A DNA stretch of 64,000 nucleotides from Rhizobium sp. Root274 (GCF_001429245.1 NZ_LMJE01000001.1:63186-127185); one strand, 5' to 3'. Positions 25,258 to 34,242 are shown, counted from the stretch's first letter. Made by a program: numbers and translations. The notes: generated by a model from the sequence alone, not told the origin.

Positions 25258-25408
25258 ATTGGTTGGGTCGCCGGTCGCCCCGAATTCACAGCGTGACGAG
25301 ATCGGCACTGGTCTGCCCCTCATCTCGCTCAGAAGAGATGCAACGTCGAGAAAGACGCCGGGACGAATGCGTACGCCTTGCCAGACGTCGGGAGAGCCGA
25401 AGACGGTC

Positions 25409-26206
25409 TCAGTAGAGGCCGACGCCGCCGGGTGGGGTCGGCGGGGGGGCGGTCGGCTGCGGCTCGCCCGGCAGCAGCGGGACGCCATCCTGCAATGCCG
25501 GGTCGCCGTCCTGCGGGTAGCCATCCGGGGGCGGCAGGGCGCCACCATAGGTCTCGTCCGGCACGTCCTGCGGGGCTTCCAGTGGCGGGACGGTTCCCGG
25601 CGCCGGCTCTGCCGGTGCGATGTCGCTCAGTGGTGCGGCATTCGGATCGGCGGTCGGGCCACTGCCCGGGACGGCGTTCGGATCGGATGCTGCGTTCGGA
25701 TCGGTCGCCGGGGCGGCGGTCGCCGGGGCTGAGGTCGCCGCCGCATCGGGCTTGGCGGGTTCCGGGGCTGGCTTCGCTGCGACCTCGACGCCGGGAGGGG
25801 CCGGCACGTCGGACTTCACCTTGCAGCCGGTCAGCCAGACGTCATAGATCGGGTGTTCGACCGCGTTGAGCGCGGGGCTGTCGGCAAACATCCAGCCGGA
25901 AAAGATGCGGCGGATCTTGCGGTCGAGGGTAATCTCGTCGACCTCGATGAAGGCGTCGATCTTCTGGGCTTCGCTCTCGTCGCGGGAATAACAGACCTTC
26001 GGCGTCACCTGGAGCGCGCCGAACTGCACCGTCTCGTTCACATAAACGTCAAAAGTGGTGATGCGGCCGGTGATCTTGTCGATGCCGGCGAATTCGGCCA
26101 CCGGATTTTCGAGGCGAGTGGCATTGGCGGGCACCGGTGCCAGAAGCGGGGCGAGCATGGCAAATCCCAGAACCGGAACGGCCAAACTCCAAACGCTATG
26201 CTTCAT
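25409..26206 (-). CDS. DUF2155 domain protein, exported
   Basis: A 265-residue exported protein with a signal peptide (residues 1-29, ending VPANA). The DUF2155 domain (about 35-130) includes NPVAEFAGIDKITGRITTFDV, VTPKVCYSRDESE, a second Cys in WLTGCKV, and RRIFSGWMFADSPALNAVEHPIYDVW. The remaining 130 residues are an unusually long Pro/Ala/Asp-rich tail, probably disordered. The gene follows the NDUFA12-type gene on the same strand (112-base gap). The conserved pairing suggests an envelope or respiratory-complex link, but the family's role is not established. Confidence 0.88.
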   Translation of the reverse strand: MKHSVWSLAVPVLGFAMLAPLLAPVPANATRLENPVAEFAGIDKITGRITTFDVYVNETVQFGALQVTPKVCYSRDESEAQKIDAFIEVDEITLDRKIRRIFSGWMFADSPALNAVEHPIYDVWLTGCKVKSDVPAPPGVEVAAKPAPEPAKPDAAATSAPATAAPATDPNAASDPNAVPGSGPTADPNAAPLSDIAPAEPAPGTVPPLEAPQDVPDETYGGALPPPDGYPQDGDPALQDGVPLLPGEPQPTAPPPTPPGGVGLY

Positions 26207-26318
26207 GTCCCGCTCGCTTTCGTCAATCCACTACCAAGGGAGTTCCGCAGGCCAGATATGACAAGGGCCCCACGGATGAGGCCCTAATGCCGGATTATGG
26301 CCAAATCGGGTAACCGGC

Positions 26319-26717
26319 TCAGTTGCCGGGGGTCCAGGCGTCGTAATCGCCGGTGACGCGCGGACGTTCGCCGGCTGCCGCAATCGAACCCTGCGGGCGG
26401 TAGGCGTCTGCCGTCCCAGTCTGGTTCGGACGATGCGCCCTTTCCCATTCCCGGGCCTTGTAGTCTTCCTTCGACGGCGGCGTGTTGGTGCGGTAATGCA
26501 TCCAGCCGTGCCAGCCGGCGGAGATCTTGGAGGCGTCGGCATAGCCGTTGTAGATGACCCAGCGCTTGGGCTGGCCCCAGCTTGTCATCGGGCCTTCGTA
26601 ATAGACATTGCCGGCTTCGTCTTCGCCGACCCGCTTGCCCTGACGCCAGGTGAAGAAGCGGGTCCCCATGGTCTGACCGTTCCACCAGGTGAAGATCTGC
26701 AACAGAAACTGCTTCAT
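26319..26717 (-). CDS. NADH:ubiquinone oxidoreductase subunit NDUFA12 family
   Basis: A 132-residue homologue of the mitochondrial complex I accessory subunit B17.2/NDUFA12, found in alphaproteobacteria. Supporting segments are FTWWNGQTMGTRFFTWRQG, GEDEAGNVYYE, KRWVIYNGYADASKI and GWHGWMHYRTNTPP. It is a peripheral accessory subunit and carries no redox centre. ATG 26717 (MKQFLLQ) matches the family start; an in-frame ATG at 26768 adds an unlikely N-terminus. The other complex I genes are not in this window. Confidence 0.94.
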   Translation of the reverse strand: MKQFLLQIFTWWNGQTMGTRFFTWRQGKRVGEDEAGNVYYEGPMTSWGQPKRWVIYNGYADASKISAGWHGWMHYRTNTPPSKEDYKAREWERAHRPNQTGTADAYRPQGSIAAAGERPRVTGDYDAWTPGN

Positions 26718-26833
26718 GGCGTGTCCTTGGGCTTTGCCGTGGCTATGCTGGCAGCCGCGGGCGGCCACCGATCTTGCATCCGCTTATGCCGCCTCGCCTT
26801 TCGCTTGTCCAGTGATTCTGGGTCGCAGCCCCC

Positions 26834-27301
26834 TCATTTCAACTTGAGCTTGAAGCCGAGATGAGAGGGGGCGAAGCCGAGGCGCTCGTAGAAGCGGTGG
26901 GCGTCCTTGCGCGCGGCATTCGAGGTCAGCTGGACCAGGCGCATGCTTTCGGTCCGTGCCCTTTCGACAGCATATCCGATCATCGCAGCGCCGATTCCCC
27001 GCCCCCTGATGTCGGCGCGCGTCTGGACCGCCTCAATGATCATGCTGGAACTGCCGAGCGCCGTCATCGTCGTGGTGATCATGGTCTGGAACGTGCCGAC
27101 CACCTCGCCGTCCAGCTCGGCCACATACAGTGTTTCGTTGGGAGAAGCGGCAATGCGAGCAAAGGCGGCGCGATATTTGGGTTGGGCGTCTAGGTCGGTG
27201 GTGTCGCCATGGCCGCCCAGCGGGTCATCGGCGAAGAGCGCGATGATCGCTTCCAGATCATTTTCGGTCGCTTCGCGTATCTGCAGCGTTTGGACTTGCA
27301 T
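26834..27301 (-). CDS. GNAT family N-acetyltransferase
   Basis: A 155-residue single-domain GNAT. The start LQIREATENDLEAIIALFADD is followed by the ETLYVAELDGEVVGTFQ strands, the acetyl-CoA loop RGRGIGAAMIGYA (Q/RxxGxG), and the C-terminal NAARKDAHRFYERLGF block. Acceptor substrate is unknown. It is divergent from a secreted cysteine-rich protein gene 57 bases away and is the first of four GNAT genes around gatB and gatA. Confidence 0.88.
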   Translation of the reverse strand: MQVQTLQIREATENDLEAIIALFADDPLGGHGDTTDLDAQPKYRAAFARIAASPNETLYVAELDGEVVGTFQTMITTTMTALGSSSMIIEAVQTRADIRGRGIGAAMIGYAVERARTESMRLVQLTSNAARKDAHRFYERLGFAPSHLGFKLKLK

Positions 27302-27358
27302 GCCGCACCTCTCCCTGCGTTAGTCTGCCCCGATCTATCTTTATCGGGGGACGTTTTG

Positions 27359-27793
27359 ATGACACCAATGCTGCGGCTCGCAACAATCCTGTGCGCTACG
27401 CTCATCTCCACCACGGGTTCTGCCCAGGAAGGCGGTCGCAAGGCGATTGCCTTCGTCCAGGCACCGGAGATGAGTGCGGGCCAGTGCGTCGGCAAGGACA
27501 CGGCGAGCGCGATCGACTGTGCGATGAAGCAATGCATCGACGGCGGCGGCACCGCAGAGGACTGCCAGGTCGATGCCACCTGCTTTCCCGGCAACTGGAG
27601 CGTCGACATCTTCATGATGGCCGATGGCGGGCCGCACTGGCATCAATATTCCTGCGGCTGGCAGACCAAGGAACTCGCCATCAAGGCGGCCGATCTTGCC
27701 TGCAGCACGGCACAGAAGGATGGGCTCGTAGAATGTTCGGCTGTGCAGCTGGTCGACGAGGATGGCAAGGTTACGGAACCGCCGTTCAACTGA
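27359..27793 (+). CDS. Secreted cysteine-rich hypothetical protein
   Basis: A 144-residue protein with a signal peptide (residues 1-22, MTPMLRLATILCATLISTTG). The mature part has eight cysteines in an orderly spacing (C in SAGQC, IDC, KQC, EDC, ATC, YSC, LAC and VEC), which points to four disulfides in the periplasm or outside. It recalls DUF4189-like secreted proteins, but I am not certain of that. ATG 27359 starts the signal peptide. The gene ends at a strong bidirectional terminator. Confidence 0.72.
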   Translation: MTPMLRLATILCATLISTTGSAQEGGRKAIAFVQAPEMSAGQCVGKDTASAIDCAMKQCIDGGGTAEDCQVDATCFPGNWSVDIFMMADGGPHWHQYSCGWQTKELAIKAADLACSTAQKDGLVECSAVQLVDEDGKVTEPPFN

Positions 27794-27811
27794 CGACAAT
27801 ACCGCCAGCAA

Positions 27812-27837
27812 AAAAGCCGCTCACGTGAGCGGCTTTT
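27812..27837. terminator. Bidirectional rho-independent terminator
   Basis: AAAAGCCGCTCAC is directly followed by its reverse complement GTGAGCGGCTTTT, a perfect 26-base palindrome with A-runs on one side and T-runs on the other. It lies between the convergent secreted-protein gene and the GNAT gene, whose last codons it overlaps, and would terminate both. Confidence 0.9.
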
Positions 27838-28318
27838 CCATGATCAGAGCCTCGATCCCGCTGCCCGGACCGCCGCAATTCTTCGTCCGGTCTACCTCAA
27901 CAAAATCATGCGCCTCGTAAAAGGCGATGGCAGCTGTGTTCTTCGGCTCGACCTCGAGACGAAGAATTTCGGCATCGGGAAAGCAGGTCTCGATTTCTGC
28001 GAAGAGATCGCGGCCGATGCCCTGGCGCTGGTGATCCGGATGCACATAGAGCTGATGCAGGACCGCCGTCTTCGTCAGCTTTTCCGACATGGCCGCAAAA
28101 GCCATGCCGCCGATCCGCTTGCCATCGTCGGCAACGAGGTATTCGCCGCCCTTGGCGTGGATCCGGGACTTGATCTCCGCCGGTGAATGCCAGGCAGCGA
28201 TCAGTTCAGCGACCTTTGGCACGCCGTAAAGCGCATCGTAGGTCGCGTGAAAACTCTGCGTCAGCAGGGCGCGGAGCGGTTCGACATCCCGGTCGGTGGC
28301 CGTGCGGACGAAGAACAA
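27821..28318 (-). CDS. GNAT family N-acetyltransferase
   Basis: A 165-residue GNAT with MFFVRTATDRDVEPLRALL at the start, GGMAFAAMSEKLTKTAVLHQLYVHPDHQRQGIG containing the acetyl-CoA loop HQRQGIG, and NTAAIAFYEAHDFVEV at the end. It begins four bases before the gatB stop region, directly downstream of gatB on the same strand, so it is probably the last gene of the gatB transcript. Its 3' end runs into the terminator palindrome at 27812-27837. Substrate is unknown. Confidence 0.88.
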   Translation of the reverse strand: MFFVRTATDRDVEPLRALLTQSFHATYDALYGVPKVAELIAAWHSPAEIKSRIHAKGGEYLVADDGKRIGGMAFAAMSEKLTKTAVLHQLYVHPDHQRQGIGRDLFAEIETCFPDAEILRLEVEPKNTAAIAFYEAHDFVEVDRTKNCGGPGSGIEALIMEKPLT

Positions 28319-28322
28319 TCGC

Positions 28323-29828
28323 TTACTCCTCCGGCAGGCCGAGCTTAGCCTTGACCAGCGCTTGAACAGCCTGGGGATTGGCCTTGCCGCCGGTTGCCTT
28401 CATCACCTGGCCGACGAACCAGCCGGCGAGCGTGGGCTTCGCCAGCACCTTGGCGACCTGGTCGGGGTTGGCGGCGATGATCTCATCGACGGCCTTTTCA
28501 ATGGCGCCGGTGTCGGTCACCTGCTTCATGCCGCGGCTCTCGACGATCTCCGCCGGGTTCCCCCCTTCGTTCCAGACGATCTCGAAGAGATCCTTGGCGA
28601 TCTTGCCGGAGATGGTCTCGGCCTTGATGAGGTCGATGATGCCACCAAGCTGTGCAGGCGAAACCGGGGTTTCCTCAATCGTCTTGCCGGCCTTGTTGAG
28701 CGCACCCAGGAGGTCGTTGATGACCCAGTTGGCGGCCGTCTTGCCGTCTCGGCCTTCGGCCACGGCTTCGAAGTAGTCAGCGATCGCCTTTTCCGAGACG
28801 AGCACCGAGGCATCGTAGACGGAGAGGCCGAGTTCAGACACGAAGCGTGCCTTCTTGTCATCGGGCAGCTCCGGCAGATCCTTCTTCAGGTTCTCGATGA
28901 AGGCATCGTCGAATTCGAGCGGCAGCAGGTCCGGATCGGGGAAGTAGCGATAGTCATGCGCATCTTCCTTGGAGCGCATGGAGCGCGTCTCGCCCTTGTT
29001 CGGGTCGAAGAGACGGGTTTCCTGATCGATCACGCCGCCATCTTCCAGGATCGCGATCTGGCGACGGGCTTCGTATTCGATGGCCTGGCCGATGAAGCGG
29101 ATCGAGTTGACGTTCTTGATTTCGCAGCGCGTGCCGAATTCGCCGCCGGGCTTGCGCACGGAGACGTTGACGTCGGCGCGCATCGAGCCTTCGTCCATGT
29201 TGCCGTCGCAGGTGCCGAGATAGCGCACGATCGAGCGAAGCTTGGTCATATAGGCCTTGGCTTCGTCGGACGAGCGCATGTCGGGCTTGGACACGATTTC
29301 CATCAGTGCCACGCCCGAACGGTTGAGATCGACATAGGACATGGTCGGATGCTGGTCATGCATCGACTTGCCGGCATCCTGCTCCAGATGCAGGCGCTCG
29401 ATGCCGATCTCGATGTCCTCGAAATTGCCCTGACGATCGGGGCCAAGCGAGATGATGATCTTGCCCTCGCCGACGATCGGATCCTTGAACTGCGAGATCT
29501 GGTAGCCCTGCGGCAGGTCTGGATAGAAATAGTTCTTGCGGTCGAAGATCGAGCGCTTGTTGATCTGGGCTTTCAGGCCGAGACCGGTTCGCACGGCCTG
29601 GGCCACGCATTCCTCGTTGATCACGGGCAGCATGCCGGGCATGGCGGCGTCGACGAGCGAGACGTTGGAATTGGGCGCATTGCCGAAGACGGTCGAGGCG
29701 CCGGAAAACAGCTTGGACTTCGACAGCACCTGGGCATGGACTTCCATGCCGATGATGACTTCCCAATCGCCGGTGGCACCGGGAATGAAGCGTTTCGGGT
29801 CGGGCGTGCGCGTGTCTACCAGGGTCAT
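28323..29828 (-). CDS. gatB: Aspartyl/glutamyl-tRNA(Asn/Gln) amidotransferase subunit B
   Basis: A 501-residue subunit of GatCAB, which converts misacylated Glu-tRNA(Gln) and Asp-tRNA(Asn) to the correct forms. The kinase-like cradle contains [50 protein letters not shown] and the [13 protein letters not shown] block; the C-terminal YqeY-like tail domain is present ([19 protein letters not shown]). The length is standard. Unusually for a tight complex, it is separated from gatA-gatC by about 2.6 kb of accessory genes. Confidence 0.96.
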   Translation of the reverse strand: MTLVDTRTPDPKRFIPGATGDWEVIIGMEVHAQVLSKSKLFSGASTVFGNAPNSNVSLVDAAMPGMLPVINEECVAQAVRTGLGLKAQINKRSIFDRKNYFYPDLPQGYQISQFKDPIVGEGKIIISLGPDRQGNFEDIEIGIERLHLEQDAGKSMHDQHPTMSYVDLNRSGVALMEIVSKPDMRSSDEAKAYMTKLRSIVRYLGTCDGNMDEGSMRADVNVSVRKPGGEFGTRCEIKNVNSIRFIGQAIEYEARRQIAILEDGGVIDQETRLFDPNKGETRSMRSKEDAHDYRYFPDPDLLPLEFDDAFIENLKKDLPELPDDKKARFVSELGLSVYDASVLVSEKAIADYFEAVAEGRDGKTAANWVINDLLGALNKAGKTIEETPVSPAQLGGIIDLIKAETISGKIAKDLFEIVWNEGGNPAEIVESRGMKQVTDTGAIEKAVDEIIAANPDQVAKVLAKPTLAGWFVGQVMKATGGKANPQAVQALVKAKLGLPEE

Positions 29829-29977
29829 CGGATGCTCGTGTCATGCGTGGACGTTTCGTGTCGTGAGGTAGAGCAATTGTGCCGAAGGTGCAAGGCTTGT
29901 GGGCCATTCGCCGGGGGCGATCACCGGCAGAAAGGGGCTGCACGAAGGCTTAAGCTAAGGCGGCTATTCTGCGCGGC

Positions 29978-30283
29978 ATGCCGTTTCAAACGCTTCTCAC
30001 CCTGCTGGCAGTCTTCGCACTGTGGAACCTCGTCGTGTTCTGCCTCTACGCCTACGACAAGCTGGCGGCGCGCGGAGGCGGCTGGCGCGTGCGCGAGGAT
30101 ACGTTGATCCTGCTTGCCGTTGCCGGCGGCGGGATCGGTGCTTTCTCCTGCCAAAGATGGATGCGGCACAAGACGCGTAAAGGCCTCTTTCCGCTTCTGC
30201 TGCCGGTCATGGCGGGGCTGCATGGATTCCTAGCGACTGGTTTTGCCGCCGTGCAGCTGGTGCGGCCGCTGATCTCAGCCTGA
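29978..30283 (+). CDS. DUF1294 membrane protein
   Basis: A 101-residue integral membrane protein with three hydrophobic segments and the DUF1294 signature: NLVVFCLYAYDKLAARGGGWRVRE, ILLAVAGGGIGAF and RHKTRKGLF. Members are small inner-membrane proteins of unknown role, sometimes fused to cold-shock domains; no such fusion is here. It is divergent from gatB and convergent with the GNAT gene at 30303. Confidence 0.9.
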   Translation: MPFQTLLTLLAVFALWNLVVFCLYAYDKLAARGGGWRVREDTLILLAVAGGGIGAFSCQRWMRHKTRKGLFPLLLPVMAGLHGFLATGFAAVQLVRPLISA

Positions 30284-30302
30284 GCCCGAGGCCCAACCAA
30301 GG

Positions 30303-30812
30303 CTAGAACTCCTGGCCGTATCCGCGCGTTTCCTGCTGGGCCAACTGCTTTGACAGCCCCACCGACTGCACGTCTCTGTCGAGCTTGGGATTGTAGGTGA
30401 CCGTCAGCCAATTGACCGCATAGCCGTGCTTCTTGAAGAAGCGCAGGGCTTGTGCGTTCATGGCATGCGTCTGCAGGCTGGCCTTAGAAAATCCCTTGTC
30501 GACGATTTCGGCTTCCACGGCGGCCAGCAGTTCGGTGCCGAGCCCCTGCCCTTCGAAGTCGGGATCAATCCAGAAATCCGTAATCGTCTCGTCCAGATCT
30601 TCGCGAGCCGCCCAGCCCGCAGGCTGGCCGGACTTTTCGATTACGGTGATGCAGATCCAGCCGTCGCGGGCAAAACGCAGAAAGGCATTTCGGGCATTTT
30701 CGGTCATGTCCAGCGTTTCGCCGACCGGGATCATCGCCTTTTGCCAGGCGCGCAGGCCGATTTCGGCCAGGGTTTCGGCTTCCTCCTGTCGCGCCTTGCG
30801 GATCGTGATCAT
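30303..30812 (-). CDS. GNAT family N-acetyltransferase (paralogue of the one at 31919)
   Basis: A 169-residue GNAT. ITIRKARQEEAETLAEIG opens the fold; GWAAREDLDETITDFWIDPDFEGQGLGTELL contains the acetyl-CoA loop EGQGLG, and LQTHAMNAQALRFFKKHGYAV closes it. The central and C-terminal blocks align well with those of the gene at 31919-32404 ([38 protein letters not shown]), so the two are paralogues. It is divergent from a YjhX-type toxin gene. In E. coli the YjhX partner YjhQ is itself a GNAT, which makes the neighbourhood notable. Confidence 0.88.
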   Translation of the reverse strand: MITIRKARQEEAETLAEIGLRAWQKAMIPVGETLDMTENARNAFLRFARDGWICITVIEKSGQPAGWAAREDLDETITDFWIDPDFEGQGLGTELLAAVEAEIVDKGFSKASLQTHAMNAQALRFFKKHGYAVNWLTVTYNPKLDRDVQSVGLSKQLAQQETRGYGQEF

Positions 30813-31083
30813 TTATCCCTCGTTGTTGCGGCAGTTAAACACCTGCAACGATTCGTGGCCAGAGCGGCCCGGGCGCTGGCGTGGACGGCTTCGGCCCCAT
30901 GTGCTATCGCTTGGCCGTCTATAGGAGTTTTGATGTTCGGTTTGTCCGAGACCCGGTAAAGGCCCTGCCCCGCGATCCTTCACGGACACTGCGGTCAGGG
31001 CCAGAAAACGAAGCCCCGACGCCCAGCGGCGCCGGACCCGTTTTCATGCGCGCATACAAGCGCGTTTCTCCGGACATCATCTC

Positions 31084-31341
31084 ATGGACATCTCACGCAA
31101 CGATCAGCGTATCCTTCATCTCATGGCCCAAGGCGGCTGGATCGAAATTCACCGCGACGAACGCCGCAAAATCGAGAAGGCCCTGTGCTTTTCCCGCGAC
31201 GGCTGGCTCTATCCCGGCTTCGACATAGAGCTTTTCCGCAGGCTGAAGCGGCTCAAGGCGATCAGCTCGCGACAGGGCAGGCCTTATCGGATCACCGAGC
31301 GGGGCTTGCGGCTCGTGAGGGCAGAGCTGGATAACAGATAG
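31084..31341 (+). CDS. yjhX: YjhX family toxin (UPF0386)
   Basis: An 85-residue basic protein that matches the UPF0386/YjhX family closely: MDISRNDQRILHLMAQGGWI, RDGWLYPGFDIELFRRLKRL and SRQGRPYRITERGL. The sequence suggests a winged-helix-like fold. In E. coli YjhX has been described as the toxin of a YjhX-YjhQ pair, where YjhQ is an acetyltransferase. Here no co-directional antitoxin is adjacent, but GNAT genes lie on both sides (30303 and 31919, opposite strand). Toxicity is inferred from the family only. Confidence 0.88.
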   Translation: MDISRNDQRILHLMAQGGWIEIHRDERRKIEKALCFSRDGWLYPGFDIELFRRLKRLKAISSRQGRPYRITERGLRLVRAELDNR

Positions 31342-31425
31342 GCCTAGGGCCAGCACTGCTTAAGGCGGTGCTGGCTGGCCATTCACGCTGTTGGCGATCG
31401 CACGACTATGGGTTATTCTGTCGTC

Positions 31426-31611
31426 ATGGCTGAACCGAGATCAAAACCTTCCGACGAGATCGACTTCGCGCCGCCGTCAGCGGACGTGTCGCCGGCGGAA
31501 TATGAAGCCTGGAAGATCGAGAAGGTCACCAAAGCGCTCAAACAGTGCGAGGATCGTGATGCGATGATCCCGGCTGCTGATGTCTGGGAGCGCTTTGGCT
31601 TTGAACGTTAA
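31426..31611 (+). CDS. Antitoxin of a ParDE-type module
   Basis: A 61-residue acidic protein starting MAEPRSKPSDEIDFAPPSAD and ending PAADVWERFGFER, the tail typical of antitoxins preceding ParE-family toxins. A central helix EYEAWKIEKVTKALKQCEDR may form the dimer/DNA-binding part. The next gene overlaps its 3' end, the classical antitoxin-first order. ATG 31408 is an alternative start six codons upstream. Such antitoxins usually repress their own promoter. Confidence 0.78.
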   Translation: MAEPRSKPSDEIDFAPPSADVSPAEYEAWKIEKVTKALKQCEDRDAMIPAADVWERFGFER

Positions 31612-31891
31612 GTTCTCTCCACAAGCGACCGCCGACCTCATTGCCATTCACACCTATATCGCCGATCAGGATCCATCTGCTGCCGGGCGGATCCTGTCAT
31701 GGTTGCGGCAGATCACTGAGACGCTTAGCCAGTTTCCGCTTCTGGGGCGGCCTGGAGCTGTTAACGGGACCCGAGAATTCGCGGTCCATGGTCTGCCCTA
31801 TACTGTGATCTACCGAGTGGTCTCGACGGCGGAGCTCGACATCGTCACCATCCTTCACCAGCGCAAACTCTATCCGCCATCCGAGGAATGA
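31580..31891 (+). CDS. parE: ParE/RelE superfamily toxin
   Basis: A protein of 96-103 residues. NVKFSPQATADLIAIHTYIADQDPSAAG, TETLSQFPLLGRPG, REFAVHGLPYTVIYRV and DIVTILHQRKLYP follow the ParE toxin pattern; ParE toxins poison DNA gyrase, whereas RelE relatives cut mRNA. The start is uncertain: ATG 31580 lies within the antitoxin gene, while TTG 31601 (better Shine-Dalgarno spacing, GGGAG) would give the usual short N-terminus. Overlap with the antitoxin provides coupling. It converges on the GNAT gene at 31919. Confidence 0.85.
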   Translation: MSGSALALNVKFSPQATADLIAIHTYIADQDPSAAGRILSWLRQITETLSQFPLLGRPGAVNGTREFAVHGLPYTVIYRVVSTAELDIVTILHQRKLYPPSEE

Positions 31892-31918
31892 CCGCTTGGC
31901 AAGGACGCGGTGTGCGCT

Positions 31919-32404
31919 TCAAAGCTCCTGCTGCATCTTCACCTTCTCCACCATCATGCCCATGGATGGCGAATGCAACAGGCCGCGCCAGACGACGGCA
32001 AAGCCGAGTTCTTCGTAAAGCCGGATCGCGCCTTCGTTGGCCGCGTGGGTGTCGATTCTCGCCTGCTTTAGACCCTTGGCGCGCATGGCGCGCAACGTGG
32101 CCGACAGCAAGGCCGAGCCGATGCCGAGACCCTGATAGGCCGGGTTCACCCAGAGGTCGGAGATGTAGTCGCGCTCGCCTTCCCGGGCGATCCATCCGGC
32201 GATCTCGTCGCCCAGTTGTCCGACGGTGATGAGGTTAAAGTGATCCCTGGCGAAGCCGTGGAAGCTGGAGCGGATGCGGACCACCATGTCCTGACCATAG
32301 GCGTTCAGCACCGGATTGGATGCCCAGGCCTCAAAACCGACACGGCCGACGCTGTCAGCATCGGCCGCTCTCATGTCACGAATGGTAAAGTCGCTTACCA
32401 CCAC
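31919..32404 (-). CDS. GNAT family N-acetyltransferase
   Basis: A 161-residue GNAT whose start overlaps the gatA stop by ten bases, so it is translationally coupled to gatA. It contains [21 protein letters not shown], the acetyl-CoA loop [11 protein letters not shown] and [20 protein letters not shown]. It is a paralogue of the gene at 30303. The coupling with gatA parallels the GNAT gene just after gatB. Substrate is unknown. Confidence 0.88.
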   Translation of the reverse strand: MVVSDFTIRDMRAADADSVGRVGFEAWASNPVLNAYGQDMVVRIRSSFHGFARDHFNLITVGQLGDEIAGWIAREGERDYISDLWVNPAYQGLGIGSALLSATLRAMRAKGLKQARIDTHAANEGAIRLYEELGFAVVWRGLLHSPSMGMMVEKVKMQQEL

Positions 32405-33876
32405 TTGGCCGGCGTGAACTTGCCGGCGGCCTGTTCGATCACATGGGCGGTCTTGAAGAGGGTTTCTTCTTCAAAAGGCTTGCCGATGATCTGCAGGCCG
32501 AGCGGCAGGCCCTTGCTGTCGATGCCGGCAGGCACCGAAATGCCCGGGAGGCCTGCCATGTTCAACGTGATGGTGAAGACGTCCTGCAGATACATCTTGA
32601 CCGGATCGGCGGCGAGTTCCTTGTCGCCGATCGCGAAAGCAGACGTCGGGGTGATCGGGGCCAGAATCGCATCGACGCCGGCCTCAAAAGCCAATTCGAA
32701 GTCGCGCTTGATCAGCGTGCGGACCTTCTGGGCCTTCAGGTAATAGGCGTCGTAGTAACCGGCTGACAGCACATAGGTGCCGATCATGATGCGGCGCTGA
32801 ACTTCCTTGCCAAACCCTTCCGCACGGGTCTTTTCATACATGTCGGCAATGTCCTTGCCGTCAACGCGCAGGCCGTAGCGGACGCCGTCATAACGGGCGA
32901 GGTTCGACGAGGCTTCGGCGGGGGCAACGATGTAATAGGCCGGCAGCGCGTATTTGGTATGCGGCAGCGAGATGTCGACAATCTCGGCACCGGCTTCCTT
33001 CAACCAGGCGATGCCCTGTTGCCAGAGCGCCAGGATCTCTTCCGACATGCCTTCGACGCGGTATTCCTTGGGGATACCGATCTTCATGCCCTTCACGGAG
33101 CCGCCGATGGCCTTCTCATAATCCGGCACCGGCAGGTCAACGGAGGTCGTGTCCTTCGCATCGGTGCTGGCCATGGACTTCAAAAGGATCGCGGCATCGC
33201 GCACGTCGCGGGCGATCGGGCCGGCCTGGTCGAGCGACGAGGCGAAGGCGACGATGCCCCAGCGCGAGCAGCGGCCATAGGTGGGCTTGATGCCGACGGT
33301 GCCGGTGAAGGCGGCCGGCTGGCGGATCGAGCCGCCGGTGTCGGTGGCGGTTGCGCCGGCGCAAAGGTGAGCGGCGACAGCTGCGGCCGAACCGCCCGAG
33401 GAGCCGCCGGGCACCAGCTTTTCATCCGAGCCGGTGGCTTTCCACGGATTGACGGCCGGGCCGTAGTACGAGCTCTCGTTCGACGAACCCATGGCGAATT
33501 CGTCCATGTTGAGCTTGCCGAGCATGACGGCACCGGCGTTCCACAGGTTGCTCGTCACGGTCGATTCATATTCCGGCTTGAAGCCGTCGAGGATGTGGCT
33601 GCAGGCCTGCGTGTGTACCCCCTTGGTGGCGAAGAGGTCCTTGACGCCGAGGGGAATGCCTTCGAGCACGCCGGCCTTGCCTTCCGCGATGCGGGCATCC
33701 GAGGCCTTCGCCATGTCGCGGGCAATGTCAGGGGTGACGGCAACATAGGCGTTCAGCGCACCATTGGCGGCATCGATCGCGGAGAGATAGGCATCCGTCA
33801 GTTCGACGGCCTTGATCTCCTTGGCGGCGAGTTTCGCGCGGGCTTCGGCGATGGTGAGGCTGGTCAGTTCGCTCAT
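32395..33876 (-). CDS. gatA: Aspartyl/glutamyl-tRNA(Asn/Gln) amidotransferase subunit A
   Basis: A 493-residue amidase-signature enzyme that releases ammonia from glutamine for GatB. The Ser-cisSer-Lys triad is present: Lys in [14 protein letters not shown], and the two serines in [28 protein letters not shown], followed by [18 protein letters not shown]. The gene follows gatC on the same strand after 78 bases and overlaps a GNAT gene downstream. Length is standard. Confidence 0.97.
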   Translation of the reverse strand: MSELTSLTIAEARAKLAAKEIKAVELTDAYLSAIDAANGALNAYVAVTPDIARDMAKASDARIAEGKAGVLEGIPLGVKDLFATKGVHTQACSHILDGFKPEYESTVTSNLWNAGAVMLGKLNMDEFAMGSSNESSYYGPAVNPWKATGSDEKLVPGGSSGGSAAAVAAHLCAGATATDTGGSIRQPAAFTGTVGIKPTYGRCSRWGIVAFASSLDQAGPIARDVRDAAILLKSMASTDAKDTTSVDLPVPDYEKAIGGSVKGMKIGIPKEYRVEGMSEEILALWQQGIAWLKEAGAEIVDISLPHTKYALPAYYIVAPAEASSNLARYDGVRYGLRVDGKDIADMYEKTRAEGFGKEVQRRIMIGTYVLSAGYYDAYYLKAQKVRTLIKRDFELAFEAGVDAILAPITPTSAFAIGDKELAADPVKMYLQDVFTITLNMAGLPGISVPAGIDSKGLPLGLQIIGKPFEEETLFKTAHVIEQAAGKFTPAKWW

Positions 33877-33954
33877 GGCAGGTTCACTTCAGACTGTCTG
33901 CGCCCAAACGGGCGGGAATTTTCGGAGGCTTGGCAGGCGATCGGCGGTCGGATC

Positions 33955-34242
33955 TTATTCGACGACCTTCGGGACCTGGAAGAAATTGCGGTCGGTCGCC
34001 GGCGCATTGGCAACGATGGCGTCGGCCTTGTTGCCGTCGGTCACGACATCGGCGCGCTTCTTCATTGCCATGGGGGTCACCGACGTCATCGGCTCGACGC
34101 CTGTGACGTCTACCTCGTCGAGTTGCTCGACGAAGCCGAGGATGCCGTTCAGTTCACCGGTCATGCGCTCGGCCTGCTCCTCGCTGACGGCGAGACGGGC
34201 AAGACGGGCAACGCGCTTGACGGTGGCGAGATCGACAGACAT
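33955..34242 (-). CDS. gatC: Aspartyl/glutamyl-tRNA(Asn/Gln) amidotransferase subunit C
   Basis: A 95-residue subunit that holds GatA and GatB together. It has [20 protein letters not shown], the [16 protein letters not shown] helix and [15 protein letters not shown] 34242 was preferred over ATG 34248 because GGAG lies at the proper distance. It heads the gatC-gatA-GNAT transcript. Confidence 0.95.
   Translation of the reverse strand: MSVDLATVKRVARLARLAVSEEQAERMTGELNGILGFVEQLDEVDVTGVEPMTSVTPMAMKKRADVVTDGNKADAIVANAPATDRNFFQVPKVVE

Noticed and set aside
28296-30107. Plus-strand frame of about 600 codons across gatB
   Set aside because: It is a shadow of gatB on the opposite strand; low-complexity composition typical of antisense frames.
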